A stretch of DNA of 64,000 nt from UTCFX2 sp963827155 (lineage in GTDB: Bacteria; Chloroflexota; Anaerolineae; Anaerolineales; UBA4823), in assembly GCA_963827155.1 (NCBI GenBank), contig CAWGZV010000001.1, forward strand, positions 62,001 to 126,000, in the 5' to 3' direction. Shown here one piece after another: positions 20,013 to 29,274 of the stretch (position 1 is the first letter of the stretch; the number at the start of each line of letters is the position of its first letter). The translations under genes were made by a program, and so were the position numbers. Below the pieces are notes generated by a model. That model did not search any database. It saw only the letters and a program-made list of their open reading frames with translations, and was not told the DNA's origin.

Positions 20013-21263
20013 TTAAACCACGATATTGGTTGAAGTCTTCGGCATCCAAAATGCCATTAAAACTGATGCGACCAGGGCTAACGCTCCGCCGAATAGAAAC
20101 GGGGCAGATGGTCCAAATCCCTCCCAAGATCCGGCGCCTTGCCAGAGCAAGCCTGCAATCAACGATGCAGGAAATGCTAGGAAACCAATCATGGCGTTGT
20201 AGGTTCCATATGCCGTGCCGCGCAATTGTTCGGGGGCCAGGTCGGCAACCATCGCATTCGCAGAGCCATAAGCCATGCCGTAATATAAACCATATGCCAC
20301 ATACAATACCCATACCTGCCAGGCGGATTTTGCGAACGCAAATCCAAGGTAGATTCCAGCATACACCAGCCACCCTCCGATGATCAAACGCCGGCGACCT
20401 ATTCGATCGGAAAGTACGCCGGAAGGCGTAGAGATCATAGAGTAAATGAAATTGAACATCACCAGCATGATGAGAATTCCGATGACTGAAACGCCCAGAT
20501 TTTGAGCGCGTAAGACCAGGAAGGCATCTGAAGAATTGCCCAGGGTGAAGATGCTGACGATAATGAGAAAGATGATAAATGGTTTTCCCATGCCGCGCAA
20601 TGAAAACCTGGGTGCAGCACGCCGATCTTTTACGGGAACATCCCTCGCACCAATCGCGAGCGAAAAAACCGCGAGGAATGCAGGGACAAGGCTGAAAAGG
20701 ACCACCGTCTGGAAAGTAGATTTTGAAAGGGCAAGGGCATTCTTTTGTGCTAACCAGACAACTATCGTGGCAATGAGAATGCCTACCATTGCGCCGGCAG
20801 TGTCCATCGCCCGGTGGAAGCCGAAAGCAAGGCCGCGAGTTTCCCGGGTTACCGAATCTGCTACCAGAGCGTCGCGTGGGGCAGTGCGGATTCCCTTGCC
20901 GACCCGGTCAACCCAACGCACAACAGCAATCAATTCCCAGGTGCTGGCAATGTAGAAAAAGGGTTTTGTCACGGCTGAAAGCGCATATCCAATGACAGCC
21001 AGCCACTTTCGCCCGCCCAATCGATCGGAAAGCCAGCCCGAGAACAATTTCAGAATGCTGGCGGTCGCTTCAGCAATCCCCTCGATCAGACCGATGATGG
21101 AAGTTTGAACCCCTAAAACATTTGCCAGGAAGAGCGGCAGGATATTAAGTACCATCTCGCTTGAAATGTCCATAAGAAAGCTGGTGATACCGACAGCCCA
21201 TACGTTGCGAGGGAGCTGTTTTATCGTGCTGTGCGTGGGTGGGTTTGATCTTGTTGGATTCAT
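20013..21263 (-). CDS. MFS transporter
   Basis: About 416 residues from the ATG at 21263 (MNPTRSNPP...), chosen because sequence upstream of it is non-hydrophobic and not family-like. About 12 membrane segments are visible, starting with AVGITSFLMDISSEMVLNIL. The loop motif SGWLSDRLGGRKW follows helix 2 and GVLSDRIGRRRL follows helix 8. The SSEMVLNILPLFL start and the conserved DRVGKGIRTAPRDALVADS stretch are typical of a widespread bacterial MFS group of unknown substrate. A drug or metabolite efflux role is likely. Confidence 0.87.
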   Translation of the reverse strand: MNPTRSNPPTHSTIKQLPRNVWAVGITSFLMDISSEMVLNILPLFLANVLGVQTSIIGLIEGIAEATASILKLFSGWLSDRLGGRKWLAVIGYALSAVTKPFFYIASTWELIAVVRWVDRVGKGIRTAPRDALVADSVTRETRGLAFGFHRAMDTAGAMVGILIATIVVWLAQKNALALSKSTFQTVVLFSLVPAFLAVFSLAIGARDVPVKDRRAAPRFSLRGMGKPFIIFLIIVSIFTLGNSSDAFLVLRAQNLGVSVIGILIMLVMFNFIYSMISTPSGVLSDRIGRRRLIIGGWLVYAGIYLGFAFAKSAWQVWVLYVAYGLYYGMAYGSANAMVADLAPEQLRGTAYGTYNAMIGFLAFPASLIAGLLWQGAGSWEGFGPSAPFLFGGALALVASVLMAFWMPKTSTNIVV

Positions 21264-21471
21264 TCGCCCACAATCATGTCCAGGTATTTTTGATTTCCAA
21301 TGAGCTGAGCTGCTGCACTTACGAAACTGTGCGGTTATTATTAATCGTTCGCTTTGGGATATCCCATAATCTAAGAATTCTAATCTATCTTTTCGAAATA
21401 AAACGATCAGATGCGCGGACGTCACTAGATTGGTATATCTTTGAGAATAGAACTTATGTCGTAAAAGTGAT

Positions 21472-21738
21472 TCAAAAATCTGGGTATAAGATCAATCCGT
21501 CTGAATACAGACTGCGATCCAGGTAGCGTTGCATCAATAGCAAGTGCTGGAGCTTTCCATTGTATGTTCGAGGTGTGGTGTGCGGTTTTACGAGATACAC
21601 TCGTCCAGGGCGAAAACCCATCCGAGAATACACCGCCTCGACGACCAGATGAATAAGCTCGATCAGGCTGGTTTCCCCTCGATCCTTGTTAAAATGAGTT
21701 TCTGCGAAAATGTAGATTTGCTCTCCTTCAATCCCTCC
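21472..21738 (-). pseudogene. Remnant: C-terminal domain of AMP-forming acyl ligase
   Basis: One frame from about 21738 to a stop at 21472 gives about 88 residues that fit the C-terminal lid domain of fatty-acyl-AMP ligases or adenylation domains. These include IYIFAETHFNKDRGET, RMGFRPGRVYLVKP and PRTYNGKLQHLLL. The last matches the A10 motif (PRTxxGKxxR), including the catalytic Lys. No upstream adenylation core is present: the sequence before it is a condensation-like remnant. It looks like the left-over end of a deleted biosynthetic gene. Confidence 0.55.
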
Positions 21739-22348
21739 ACTGGAGTGCTAAATCCCAAATCTCCGCTTCCTGGGATGATGAAATTAAATACCGCTGCATT
21801 GAGACAAAGCATCCGAGTTGCCCGGGTGGGGCTGGCGGTTCAACAAACCGGCGCAGGTCGGCAAAAGAGAGGGTCTGCATATCGGATTCGCCTAATTCGA
21901 GCATCTGGCATGTATGCATCAGTTCTTGGAGAAGATTAAAACCCGAAGCACCGTGCATGATTGCGTGTTGGAAAGTGAGAATAAGCTCGGCGAGGCCTTT
22001 ATTTTCCCTTGATTGAAGGCAGGTGCAGCGGATAAGGGGTTGATTTAAAACCTGTATATGCCGGTTGAGCTCTTCTTCGACAACCTTAAGGTAGTGGGAA
22101 TCATTTTTGCGTTCCTGAAATTCAATCTTATATTCCCCCGGATCGACAATCTCAAAATAATACCGTCCATAGTCATTGCTTATATGAGCGCACAGCAATG
22201 GGTGGCGTTTTTGGAGCTTTTCAAATGCTTCGTTTAGGATGTTCGGTTGTGGGAGCTCAGTAATCTACAGCACACTGACGACATTAAAGGGGGAGTAATC
22301 ATTGGTCAATACGGAGGCTTTCTCAAAGGAGCCCATCTCGCGTTTCAT
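21728..22348 (-). pseudogene. Remnant: condensation/PapA-like acyltransferase
   Basis: From ATG 22348 the frame reads MGSFEKASVLTNDYSPFNVV, stops at TAG (22265-22267) and continues as ELPQPNILNEAFEKLQKRHP, then LLCAHI, for about 155 more residues. The N-terminal pattern and LILTFQHAIMHGASGFNLLQ match condensation-superfamily acyltransferases (PapA or alcohol acyltransferase type), whose core motif is HxxxDG. Here Asp is His. The frame ends QWRD at 21728, directly against the acyl-ligase remnant in another frame. It has one internal stop, a degenerate active site and no C-terminal half, so it is very likely a broken gene. Confidence 0.6.
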
Positions 22349-22471
22349 AATCACCACCTAGAGGGGACTAACAATATCGCAATTATGATCTTTTAGAGAG
22401 TATTGTCAATACCAATAATTAATTGCGCACGAAATTCGTATGAGTGGTCAAAGCTATCATTAAACATTAAT

Positions 22472-23323
22472 CTACCATACATTATCAAGAATTCCAGGAA
22501 GCTCTTCCAGGGAGTTGATCACAAAATATGGTTGGGGGAATTCGTCTAAATCGCTTTCTTGAAATTCTCCTGTTTTTACCAAAACTGATGTAATGCCTGC
22601 ATTTTGAGCGCCAAGGACATCTGATTGGATCCGGTCTCCCACCACCAGCGCCTGATCTGGTTTCAACTTCATCGAACTCAGTGCCTGAATAAATCCAAAA
22701 GGTTCTGGCTTGCCAATATAAGTCGCTTTAATTCCTGAAGCCAATTCCAGCATTTTCACCCATGAGCCAACATTCAGTTCAAGGGCGCCAAGCGAAGAGT
22801 CGACCAGCTCTGAAGTCATTCCAATCAGTTTTGATCCCGACTTTAATAATCTCAGTGCCCGATTGAGATGTTCAAAATCAAATTTGCTGCGGTTGTCTCC
22901 GATGACGATATATTCTGGGTGGGTTAAATCCTGAATAAAATCAGCAAACTCGTCAACTCCTTCCCGTTCGAGGAACAGCCAGATCGATCTTGGATTCAAG
23001 GTCCGTAAATAGACCGCGGTTGTATACGAGGCGGTCAGAACTTCGTCATCCTGAACCCAAAAATCTTGCTCCCTGAGACGAGCTGCGCAAGATTGCCGGC
23101 TCTTGAGGGTGCTGTTCGTCAGGAACCGGATTTTGACCCCTTTCCGCTGTAATAATCTAACAGCCTCGATCGCTCCTGGTAAAATCTGGCCCTGATAAGT
23201 GAGCACGCCGTCGATGTCGAAAATGATTCCACGAGGCATGAACTGTGAAGTGGATCTTGAATTTTTCACCATCGGAAGATTATCGGGTTTCTGCTTTGAA
23301 TTTGATTCATGATAAACGGACAT
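22472..23323 (-). CDS. HAD-IIA family phosphatase (NagD/HDHD2-like)
   Basis: 283 residues. HAD motif I is FDIDGVLTYQG (nucleophile Asp and acid Asp), motif II FLTNST, motif III Lys in GKPEPFGF and motif IV VVGDRIQSDVLGAQ. The cap lies between motifs II and III, as in class IIA phosphatases. The first ~30 residues (MSVYHESNSKQKPDN...) are not conserved-looking, so translation may start at the Met just before PRGIIFDIDG. It probably dephosphorylates a small phosphorylated metabolite in the cytoplasm. It is transcribed divergently from larB across a 274-base gap. Confidence 0.88.
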   Translation of the reverse strand: MSVYHESNSKQKPDNLPMVKNSRSTSQFMPRGIIFDIDGVLTYQGQILPGAIEAVRLLQRKGVKIRFLTNSTLKSRQSCAARLREQDFWVQDDEVLTASYTTAVYLRTLNPRSIWLFLEREGVDEFADFIQDLTHPEYIVIGDNRSKFDFEHLNRALRLLKSGSKLIGMTSELVDSSLGALELNVGSWVKMLELASGIKATYIGKPEPFGFIQALSSMKLKPDQALVVGDRIQSDVLGAQNAGITSVLVKTGEFQESDLDEFPQPYFVINSLEELPGILDNVW

Positions 23324-23597
23324 GATTTCGCAAGTCTATTCCACATTGGAAGATCAGTCAACAATTAGATAAGATCAACATCAGAAAAATTAATCGAGTT
23401 TTTCTCATTTATAATGAGCATAACCAAGAAATGAGATCACCCAAGGATCAGGTGGAATCTCACTTAGAGAGACTAACTATCTGAAGGTGATGCTAGAATT
23501 TCCAGCCTCATTTGTAAGACAAACAAATGAATGCAGCGAAATCCCAGCCAGTTTGGAAAAGATGGCTGAGATAAGGCAAGGATTTTGAGAAACTGAT

Positions 23598-24369
23598 ATG
23601 GATGAAAAAACTTTGAGGGGATTGTTGGAAGGCGTTCGAGACGAAAATATCTCGATCGAGAAGGCAATTCAAGAGCTTCGGAAACTTCCCTTTGAGGATC
23701 TAGGTTTTGCGAGAATAGACTTCTCACCGGGCTTTACGAACAGGTTTCCCAGAGGTAGTTTTTTGCCAGGGAAAGCAAGAGCATCAAATTGTGGAGATTT
23801 TTTATCGGATCGCGAAAAGGAATGGTCTGGTTCTAGGCACCCGTGCTACTCCGGAGGTATACTCGGCGGTTCGAAAAAAACTGCCAGAAGTCGAATACAA
23901 CGAGCTGGCTCGCACAATCGTCTACCAATCGTCACCAATGAGTAAACGCAGCGGCACAATCCTGGTGATCACTGCCGGCACGGCAGATCTCCCGGTTGCA
24001 GAGGAAGCAGCAGTAACTGCAGATGTAATGGGCAACCATGTCGATCGTCTTTCTGATGTCGGAGTCTCGGGGCTGCACCGTTTGCTGGCAGATATGGATC
24101 GCCTTCAGTCTGCATCGATACTGATCGTTGTTGCTGGGATGGAGGGCGCTTTGCCAAGCGTTATCTCTGGACTGGTGAAGCGTCCGGTGATCGCGGTGCC
24201 GACCAGTGTAGGTTACGGCGCCAGCTTTGGTGGGCTTGCTGCCTTATTGGCAATGCTCAACAGCTGCGCATCTGGTATCACGGTAGTCAATATCGATAAC
24301 GGATTTGGAGCTGGGTATGCAGCCAGCTTGATCAACAGTTTAATGGAGGAAAGAATTGACGGGTCTTAA
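23598..24369 (+). CDS. larB: LarB, pyridinium-3,5-biscarboxylic acid mononucleotide synthase, frameshifted
   Basis: LarB carboxylates and hydrolyses nicotinic acid adenine dinucleotide as the first step of nickel-pincer nucleotide (NPN) cofactor synthesis. The N-terminus is typical (SIEKAIQELRKLPFEDLGFA) but the frame then drifts and ends at 23945. Another frame gives the expected continuation HRALRTGFPEVVFCQGKQEH and then QIVEIFYRIAKRNG from about 23736, and runs on as GTRATPEVYSAV and the AIR-carboxylase-like core (ITAGTADLPVAEEAAVTA, PTSVGYGASFGGLAALL) to 24369. One extra base near 23732-23736 explains the split. larE follows with an overlap. Confidence 0.88.
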
Positions 24370-25203
24370 TGGTGTAGTGGAGCAGAAACTTCAGCTTTTG
24401 AGAAAGATCTTAAAAGAGATGGGTCACGTTATCGTTGCGATGTCTGGCGGAGTCGACAGCGTGCTGCTGGCTAAAGTTGCCGCCGATGTATTAGGCAATG
24501 AGATGCTTGCAGTAACGGCAGACTCGCCATCCCTGCCGCGCCGTGAACTTGAAGAAACAATCGCATTGACCAATAGATTGGGAATCCGCCATCGGGTAAT
24601 TCGCACTGAAGAAGTGAGTGATCCACGCTATGCAGCCAACCCCCTCGATCGCTGTTATTTTTGCAAAGGGATTCTGTTCGATCATTTGGAAAAGGTCGCG
24701 GAACAGGAAGGGGCGGCTTGGATTTGCTTTGGTGAAAATATCGATGACCAGTCCGATTTTCGGCCAGGCAGCCTGGCTGCTCAGGAGCATTCAGTACGGG
24801 CGCCGTTAAAGAGGTGGGTCTGACCAAGTCAGAGATACGCCAGATTGCCAGAGCGATTGGGCTGCCGATATGGGAAAAGCCGGCTTCGGCATGCCTGGCT
24901 TCCCGGATTCCATACGGCAATCCGGTTACAGTGGAGAAACTGTCTCAAGTGGAGCAGGCTAAATCGTTCTTATATTCGTTGGGTTTCATTCAAAGCCGAG
25001 TCCGCCACCACGGTGAAATCGCCAGGATCGAAGTGCCGGCAGAGCAAATGCAGCAGCTTCTTGATAAATCGATCTTGGTGGCGCAAAAACTCAAGCGATT
25101 GGGTTTCAATTATGTCACAATGGATTTGCTAGGCTACCGGCGCGGCAGCTTGAACGAGACAATCGATTTGATCAACGAAAGGGCGATATCGATCACAAAA
25201 TGA
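24356..25203 (+). CDS. larE: LarE, sulfur transferase for NPN cofactor, frameshifted
   Basis: LarE is a PP-loop enzyme that adenylates the LarB product and adds sulfur. PP-loop: VAMSGGVDSVLLAK. Three cysteines, in RCYFCK and SACLASRIPYG, match the [4Fe-4S]-type LarE described for Thermotoga rather than the single sacrificial Cys form. Translation likely starts at TTG 24356, which has a GGAGG site about 5 bases upstream and overlaps the larB stop. The frame breaks after HSVRAPLK: the given frame ends RWV at 24823, while the adjacent frame continues EVGLTKSEIRQIARAIGLP to 25203. A missing base in the A-run near 24810 would restore one protein. Confidence 0.88.
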
Positions 25204-26540
25204 AAACGCTCTACCTGGAATGTTTCGCCGGGATCAGCGGCGATATGTTTGTTGGGACGCTGCTCGACCTCGGCTTGCAGAAGCTCGATCTGGAACGGGA
25301 GCTGGAGAAACTGGCGCTCGGGGGATATCAGATTCGGGTATCTGCGGATAACAAGAACGGGATCCGGGCGACCGCATTTCGCGTCCACCTCCGGGAGGGA
25401 GATCGCGAACGCCTGGCGGATTCGGAATTTATCGAGACGACATTGATTGAAACAGGGTCGGTTCCTGACAAAACGGTGGATGATTTCTCAGAAAGCCGCA
25501 CTCTGGGGGAAATCCTTTCATTGATCAAATCAAGCGGGCTTTCGGAACGAGTAAAGTCTATTTCAACCGCAGTATTCCGACGTCTCGCGGATGCCGAAGC
25601 TAAAGTCCACGGCACTTTGCCAGAAAAAATCCATTTTCATGAAGTCGGCGGCGTGGATGCAATCGTAGATATCGTGTGTGCGGCGATTGGGCTCGAAGCA
25701 TTGGAGATTGAACAAATCTTCGCATCGCCTTTGCATCTGGGGGGAGGATTTGTTCGATCCAGCCATGGGCTGCTGCCTGTGCCTGGCCCCGCGACCGCAG
25801 AGCTGCTGAAAGGTGTGCCAGTTTATACTTCCCAATACACTGGCGAGCTCGTTACGCCGACCGGTGCGGCGATCCTTACAACGATTGCTTCTGGGTTCCA
25901 GGCGATGCCCGAGATGACAATTCAAGCGGTGGGGTACGGTGCTGGAAGTCGAAAGCGGGAGTTCCCGAATATTTTGAGGGGTTATCTGGGAGATTGTAGG
26001 AACGACAAGACTCAACCAGACCGAGCTCCACGCGAACCTTTTCCTCAGCAGCATCTTGCTAAGGTAACCGAGAATGGAGTACATGCAGCTGAGGCAGTTG
26101 TTATGGAAGCGAACATCGACGATAACAATCCGCAATGGTTCGAGCTAGTCATGGACCGGCTTTTCGCTGAAGGTGCTTTGGATATCGCGCTGATCCCAAT
26201 CCAGATGAAAAAAAACCGTCCTGGAGTAATGCTGCAGGTCCTCGCCCCGCCAGAAAAGCTCGACCATTTGATGCAGATCATCTTCAGAGATTCGACCACG
26301 ATAGGAATTCGCACCTATCCGGTGCTGAAGTATATGCTTCAGCGAGAAAATCTCTCGATCTTTACAGAATATGGGACAATTCGGGTAAAAATTTCAAAGA
26401 TGGGAACTGAGGTGGTTAACGTAGCACCAGAATATGAGGACTGCCGGGCGCTCGCGATTAAGAATGGGATCTCGATCAAAGCAATATATCGAGCGGCACT
26501 GCTGGCTTTCGAGGGATTGCCTCAAAATCAAAAACAATAA
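25200..26540 (+). CDS. larC: LarC, nickel insertion enzyme for NPN cofactor
   Basis: 446 residues in one frame, with typical LarC features: LYLECFAGISGDMFVGTLLD at the start, KIHFHEVGGVDAIVDIVCA, ELVTPTGAAIL, and a C-terminal CTP-dependent nickel-insertion region with ANIDDNNPQWFELVMDRLF and KKNRPGVMLQVL. In Lactiplantibacillus the gene is split as larC1/larC2 and joined by ribosomal frameshifting; here it is continuous. The ATG overlaps the larE stop (ATGA), so larB-E-C form a coupled operon. No larA or other NPN-dependent racemase/epimerase gene is in the window. Confidence 0.92.
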   Translation: MKTLYLECFAGISGDMFVGTLLDLGLQKLDLERELEKLALGGYQIRVSADNKNGIRATAFRVHLREGDRERLADSEFIETTLIETGSVPDKTVDDFSESRTLGEILSLIKSSGLSERVKSISTAVFRRLADAEAKVHGTLPEKIHFHEVGGVDAIVDIVCAAIGLEALEIEQIFASPLHLGGGFVRSSHGLLPVPGPATAELLKGVPVYTSQYTGELVTPTGAAILTTIASGFQAMPEMTIQAVGYGAGSRKREFPNILRGYLGDCRNDKTQPDRAPREPFPQQHLAKVTENGVHAAEAVVMEANIDDNNPQWFELVMDRLFAEGALDIALIPIQMKKNRPGVMLQVLAPPEKLDHLMQIIFRDSTTIGIRTYPVLKYMLQRENLSIFTEYGTIRVKISKMGTEVVNVAPEYEDCRALAIKNGISIKAIYRAALLAFEGLPQNQKQ

Positions 26541-26596
26541 TCCAATTTCCAATTTGTAGAGAATCATTAAAGGGAAAAATGATCCTGGTGAAAGCT

Positions 26597-27490
26597 TCAA
26601 TCATTTTTATTCCTCAGCTGGACCAGGACTGATCCGATCCCAAGGATTAACAATCCAACAAATTCCAGTGGGCTCAGCCTTTCTCCAAGAAATATCCATG
26701 CCAGGATTGCAATCTGGATCAGCATCGTGCCGTTGATCACGGTCGATTCTACCGCAGTGAGATTCTGCAATGTGCGGTTCCACAATGTAAATGCGAAGGC
26801 GGTATTGACTGCAGCCATCCAAACGATGATCAACCAGCTCCACCCGCTGAGCGATGGGATGCCCTGAGTAAAAAATCCCACTATAATCAGCATGAATGCT
26901 CCAATCCCCATGCTGATTACGGTCACGATAAGTGGATCGATCCGGCGTGTACGGTTGATCTTACGTCCAAGGATTGACGAGCCGGCATTCGCAAGCACGC
27001 CGACTAAAACGATCAAAATGCCCACAGCCTGCTGCCATGGGATCTGCACGGGAAAAAAGTACAGGCAAATCCCAATTAGACAGAGGGCAACTCCAAACCA
27101 CTGGCGAAAGCCTGGTTTTTCATCAAGGAAAATGATTCCAAATAATGCCACGACAGGAGAGGTGAAATTAAGCAAGACACTGGCCGTCATTGCTTCGAGG
27201 TAAACGAGACCGAGAAACTGGGCACCTTGTGTGATTGCAAAAAAGAGGAGACCCAAGAGGACAAGCTGCAGCCAATCGCTTCGAGAGAGCTTTCGAAATG
27301 AGGTGTTATGATTAACCCTCAATGAAAACGGAAGCAAAATTAGAAATGCAAGACCATAACGCAATCCGGCGAACGAAAGCGCTGGAATGTCTCGAAGTCC
27401 CCATTTGATCAGGACCCAAGAGGTCGACCATAAGAAGGTGACCAGTAAAGCCTGGAAGATTGCCCGAGTATGCTGACTTTGTGTATTCAC
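26597..27490 (-). CDS. EamA/DMT-family transporter
   Basis: 297 residues from a GTG at 27490, with ten hydrophobic segments in two EamA repeats (WSTSWVLIKWGLRDIPA in the first, WMAAVNTAFAFTLWNRTL in the second). The SxxWVxxKW and GLxxIPP-like features are typical of bacterial DMT exporters such as RhaT/YdcZ/EamA relatives. Metabolite export across the inner membrane is likely. It converges with larC and overlaps the uncertain beginning of the divergent PP-loop gene. Confidence 0.87.
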   Translation of the reverse strand: MNTQSQHTRAIFQALLVTFLWSTSWVLIKWGLRDIPALSFAGLRYGLAFLILLPFSLRVNHNTSFRKLSRSDWLQLVLLGLLFFAITQGAQFLGLVYLEAMTASVLLNFTSPVVALFGIIFLDEKPGFRQWFGVALCLIGICLYFFPVQIPWQQAVGILIVLVGVLANAGSSILGRKINRTRRIDPLIVTVISMGIGAFMLIIVGFFTQGIPSLSGWSWLIIVWMAAVNTAFAFTLWNRTLQNLTAVESTVINGTMLIQIAILAWIFLGERLSPLEFVGLLILGIGSVLVQLRNKND

Positions 27491-27525
27491 AGTTATTCAC
27501 GATTGTATCAAATCAGGTTGATCGC

Positions 27526-28740
27526 ATGAAGCGTTTCCATCTCTGGCCTTCAGACACATTCATATCCGATGGATTCGTCAAGGCAGGGTATATACTGGAA
27601 AAATCGGACAGCGAGCGAATCTCAATATTCTACAGAATTCCTGAAGAATATAAGGATAGCCTGACAGCAAGCTGCGACCCATTCGTTTTGGAAACGCTTT
27701 TTTCTGCCATGCGAGGCTCGGCGGATCTCATCGTGCACGGACAGGTTTCACCATCGCTAATGGCGAACCTGGAAGAATTTCAACTGGTCTGGGCGAATTG
27801 GAGACCGAGCCGATACCAGAAAATTGAAATCCAGGCAGATCTTGAGACAGATCAGGCGCATGATCACCCTGGCAGAGCTGTGATGGCATTTTCTGGAGGG
27901 GTAGACAGCTGTTTTACAGCCTGGCGGCATAGGATGGGGAAAGCGGGTCGACAGTTATGCAATCTTGATGCTGGTGTTTTTATCCACGGATTTGATATCC
28001 CCCTCAACCAAACCGAAACTTTTCATAGAGCAGCAGGGAATATCCGGGTCATCTTAAACAGTGTTGGTATGGAAATGATCCCGATTGTCCATAATTCCAA
28101 ATATCTGGGGGAGGATCTGGACGACTTTCATGCGGCCGTGCTGGTTTCCTGTTTGATGATTCTCCAAAACCGTTTTTCTATCGGTTTACTCGCCAGCTCT
28201 GTTGCTTATATCCATTTATTGAAAGCTTATCAGCTTCCATTCGGGTCTACTCCGCTAACGGATTGGATGTTATCCAGCAGCAGATTTTCAGTGATCGAAG
28301 ACGGCGCTGCCCACAACCGGATTGGCAAAATTGCCGAAATTTCCAAATGGCCTGAAGCCATGCAGCACCTGCGTGTGTGCCTCTCGAAAGTTGGAATGGA
28401 ACGCGATCGGAACTGCTGCCGTTGTGAAAAATGCGCGCGCAACATTCTTACCTTCCGAGTGTTGGAATTGGATCGACCGCCTTGCTTTGAGCATGATCTG
28501 AGCAATCTTCAGATTTTAGGATTGCATTATCCCTCCAATGTTCGGGTATTTTACATCGAATTGCTATTGAAAGCTGCTGAACAGCGGAACTTGAAAGGTT
28601 TATGGCTGATCGTATTGCGAATAAACTTATTTATCAATTTACTGAATATCTTGATTCGAAAGACGGCGTTGTGGCAGCTCCTCCAAAGATCCAGGCGAAG
28701 AATATTTGAATCTAGAGCCAGAAAAGCGTCAGCGGATTGA
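27526..28740 (+). CDS. PP-loop ATPase of unknown function with CCxCxKC motif
   Basis: About 404 residues from ATG 27526. An upstream alternative at 27460 would overlap the divergent DMT gene, so I prefer 27526. The PP-loop is MAFSGGVDSCFTAW at ~residues 140-153, as in ATP-pyrophosphatases that adenylate a substrate (queC, thiI, asparagine synthetase-like). Near residue 310 is NCCRCEKCARN, a four-cysteine group that probably binds zinc or a cluster. The N-terminal 125 residues carry no recognised motif. I know of no named family; the layout is similar to 7-deazaguanine or thiolation PP-loop enzymes, but that is not enough to name it. Confidence 0.75.
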   Translation: MKRFHLWPSDTFISDGFVKAGYILEKSDSERISIFYRIPEEYKDSLTASCDPFVLETLFSAMRGSADLIVHGQVSPSLMANLEEFQLVWANWRPSRYQKIEIQADLETDQAHDHPGRAVMAFSGGVDSCFTAWRHRMGKAGRQLCNLDAGVFIHGFDIPLNQTETFHRAAGNIRVILNSVGMEMIPIVHNSKYLGEDLDDFHAAVLVSCLMILQNRFSIGLLASSVAYIHLLKAYQLPFGSTPLTDWMLSSSRFSVIEDGAAHNRIGKIAEISKWPEAMQHLRVCLSKVGMERDRNCCRCEKCARNILTFRVLELDRPPCFEHDLSNLQILGLHYPSNVRVFYIELLLKAAEQRNLKGLWLIVLRINLFINLLNILIRKTALWQLLQRSRRRIFESRARKASAD

Positions 28741-28765
28741 CTTACAATCTAGAATCTACTATATT
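28737..28765 (+). promoter_or_regulatory. Sigma70-type promoter for the universal stress gene
   Basis: TTGACT (28737-28742), a 17-base spacer and TATATT (28760-28765), with 5 of 6 matches in each box. It overlaps the stop codon of the upstream PP-loop gene and would give a leader of about 55 bases to the ATG at 28829. Confidence 0.55.
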
Positions 28766-28828
28766 TAAACTGAATACTCCAGGCAAAAGATCAAAGGCTT
28801 GACAGTTAATTGGCTGGAGGAGGTTGAG

Positions 28829-29248
28829 ATGTTTGAGCACATTCTTCTTGCGGTAGATGGTTCTGACCATTCGATGCGGGCTTCGCAATCCGCAGGGGAA
28901 ATCGCCAGACGTTTTGGATCATCAATCCGCCTGGTTGTTTGTTATGAGCCAATCCCGACATATTTGGGTGAACCTAACTTACAGCAAGCCTTGAATGCGA
29001 GGCTGGAGCACACTGCCAGGATCATTGCGCCAGCTTTAATCGCTATAGGCGAAATCCCTGGGAGGCTAATAGAGGATATTCTGGAAGGTCCACCGGCAGA
29101 AGCGATTTTGAAGGTATTGGAAGTACAAGAAATAGATCTGGTCGTGATGGGGACCCGCGGGCTCAGCCAATTTGCAGCAATGCTGTTGGGGAGCCAATCT
29201 CAGAAAGTTGTCACACACGCCCCTTGTCCCGTGCTGCTAGTCCGTTAG
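28829..29248 (+). CDS. Universal stress protein (UspA family)
   Basis: 139 residues beginning MFEHILLAVDGSDHSMRA. The start is fixed by a GGAGGAGG site 6-13 bases upstream. The ATP-binding form of the family is indicated by GTRGLSQFAAMLLGSQSQKV (G-2x-G-9x-G-S/T) and the C-terminal CPVLLVR strand. It is a single-domain cytoplasmic protein likely involved in stress adaptation. It has its own promoter, and glgA begins within 30 bases of the stop, so the two may be read together. Confidence 0.93.
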   Translation: MFEHILLAVDGSDHSMRASQSAGEIARRFGSSIRLVVCYEPIPTYLGEPNLQQALNARLEHTARIIAPALIAIGEIPGRLIEDILEGPPAEAILKVLEVQEIDLVVMGTRGLSQFAAMLLGSQSQKVVTHAPCPVLLVR

Positions 29249-29274
29249 TCAAAATGGATAGGATCTTGGAAAGA

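Noticed and set aside
15819..22348. Insertion sequences or transposase remnants as the cause of gene decay
   Set aside because: I found no transposase motifs or terminal inverted repeats.
23405..23418. TATAAT inside a small inverted repeat upstream of larB
   Set aside because: No -35 box at 16-18 bases, and it is almost 190 bases before the start.
26562..26582. Weak hairpin between larC and the DMT gene
   Set aside because: Only six A/T-rich pairs and a long loop; not a convincing terminator.
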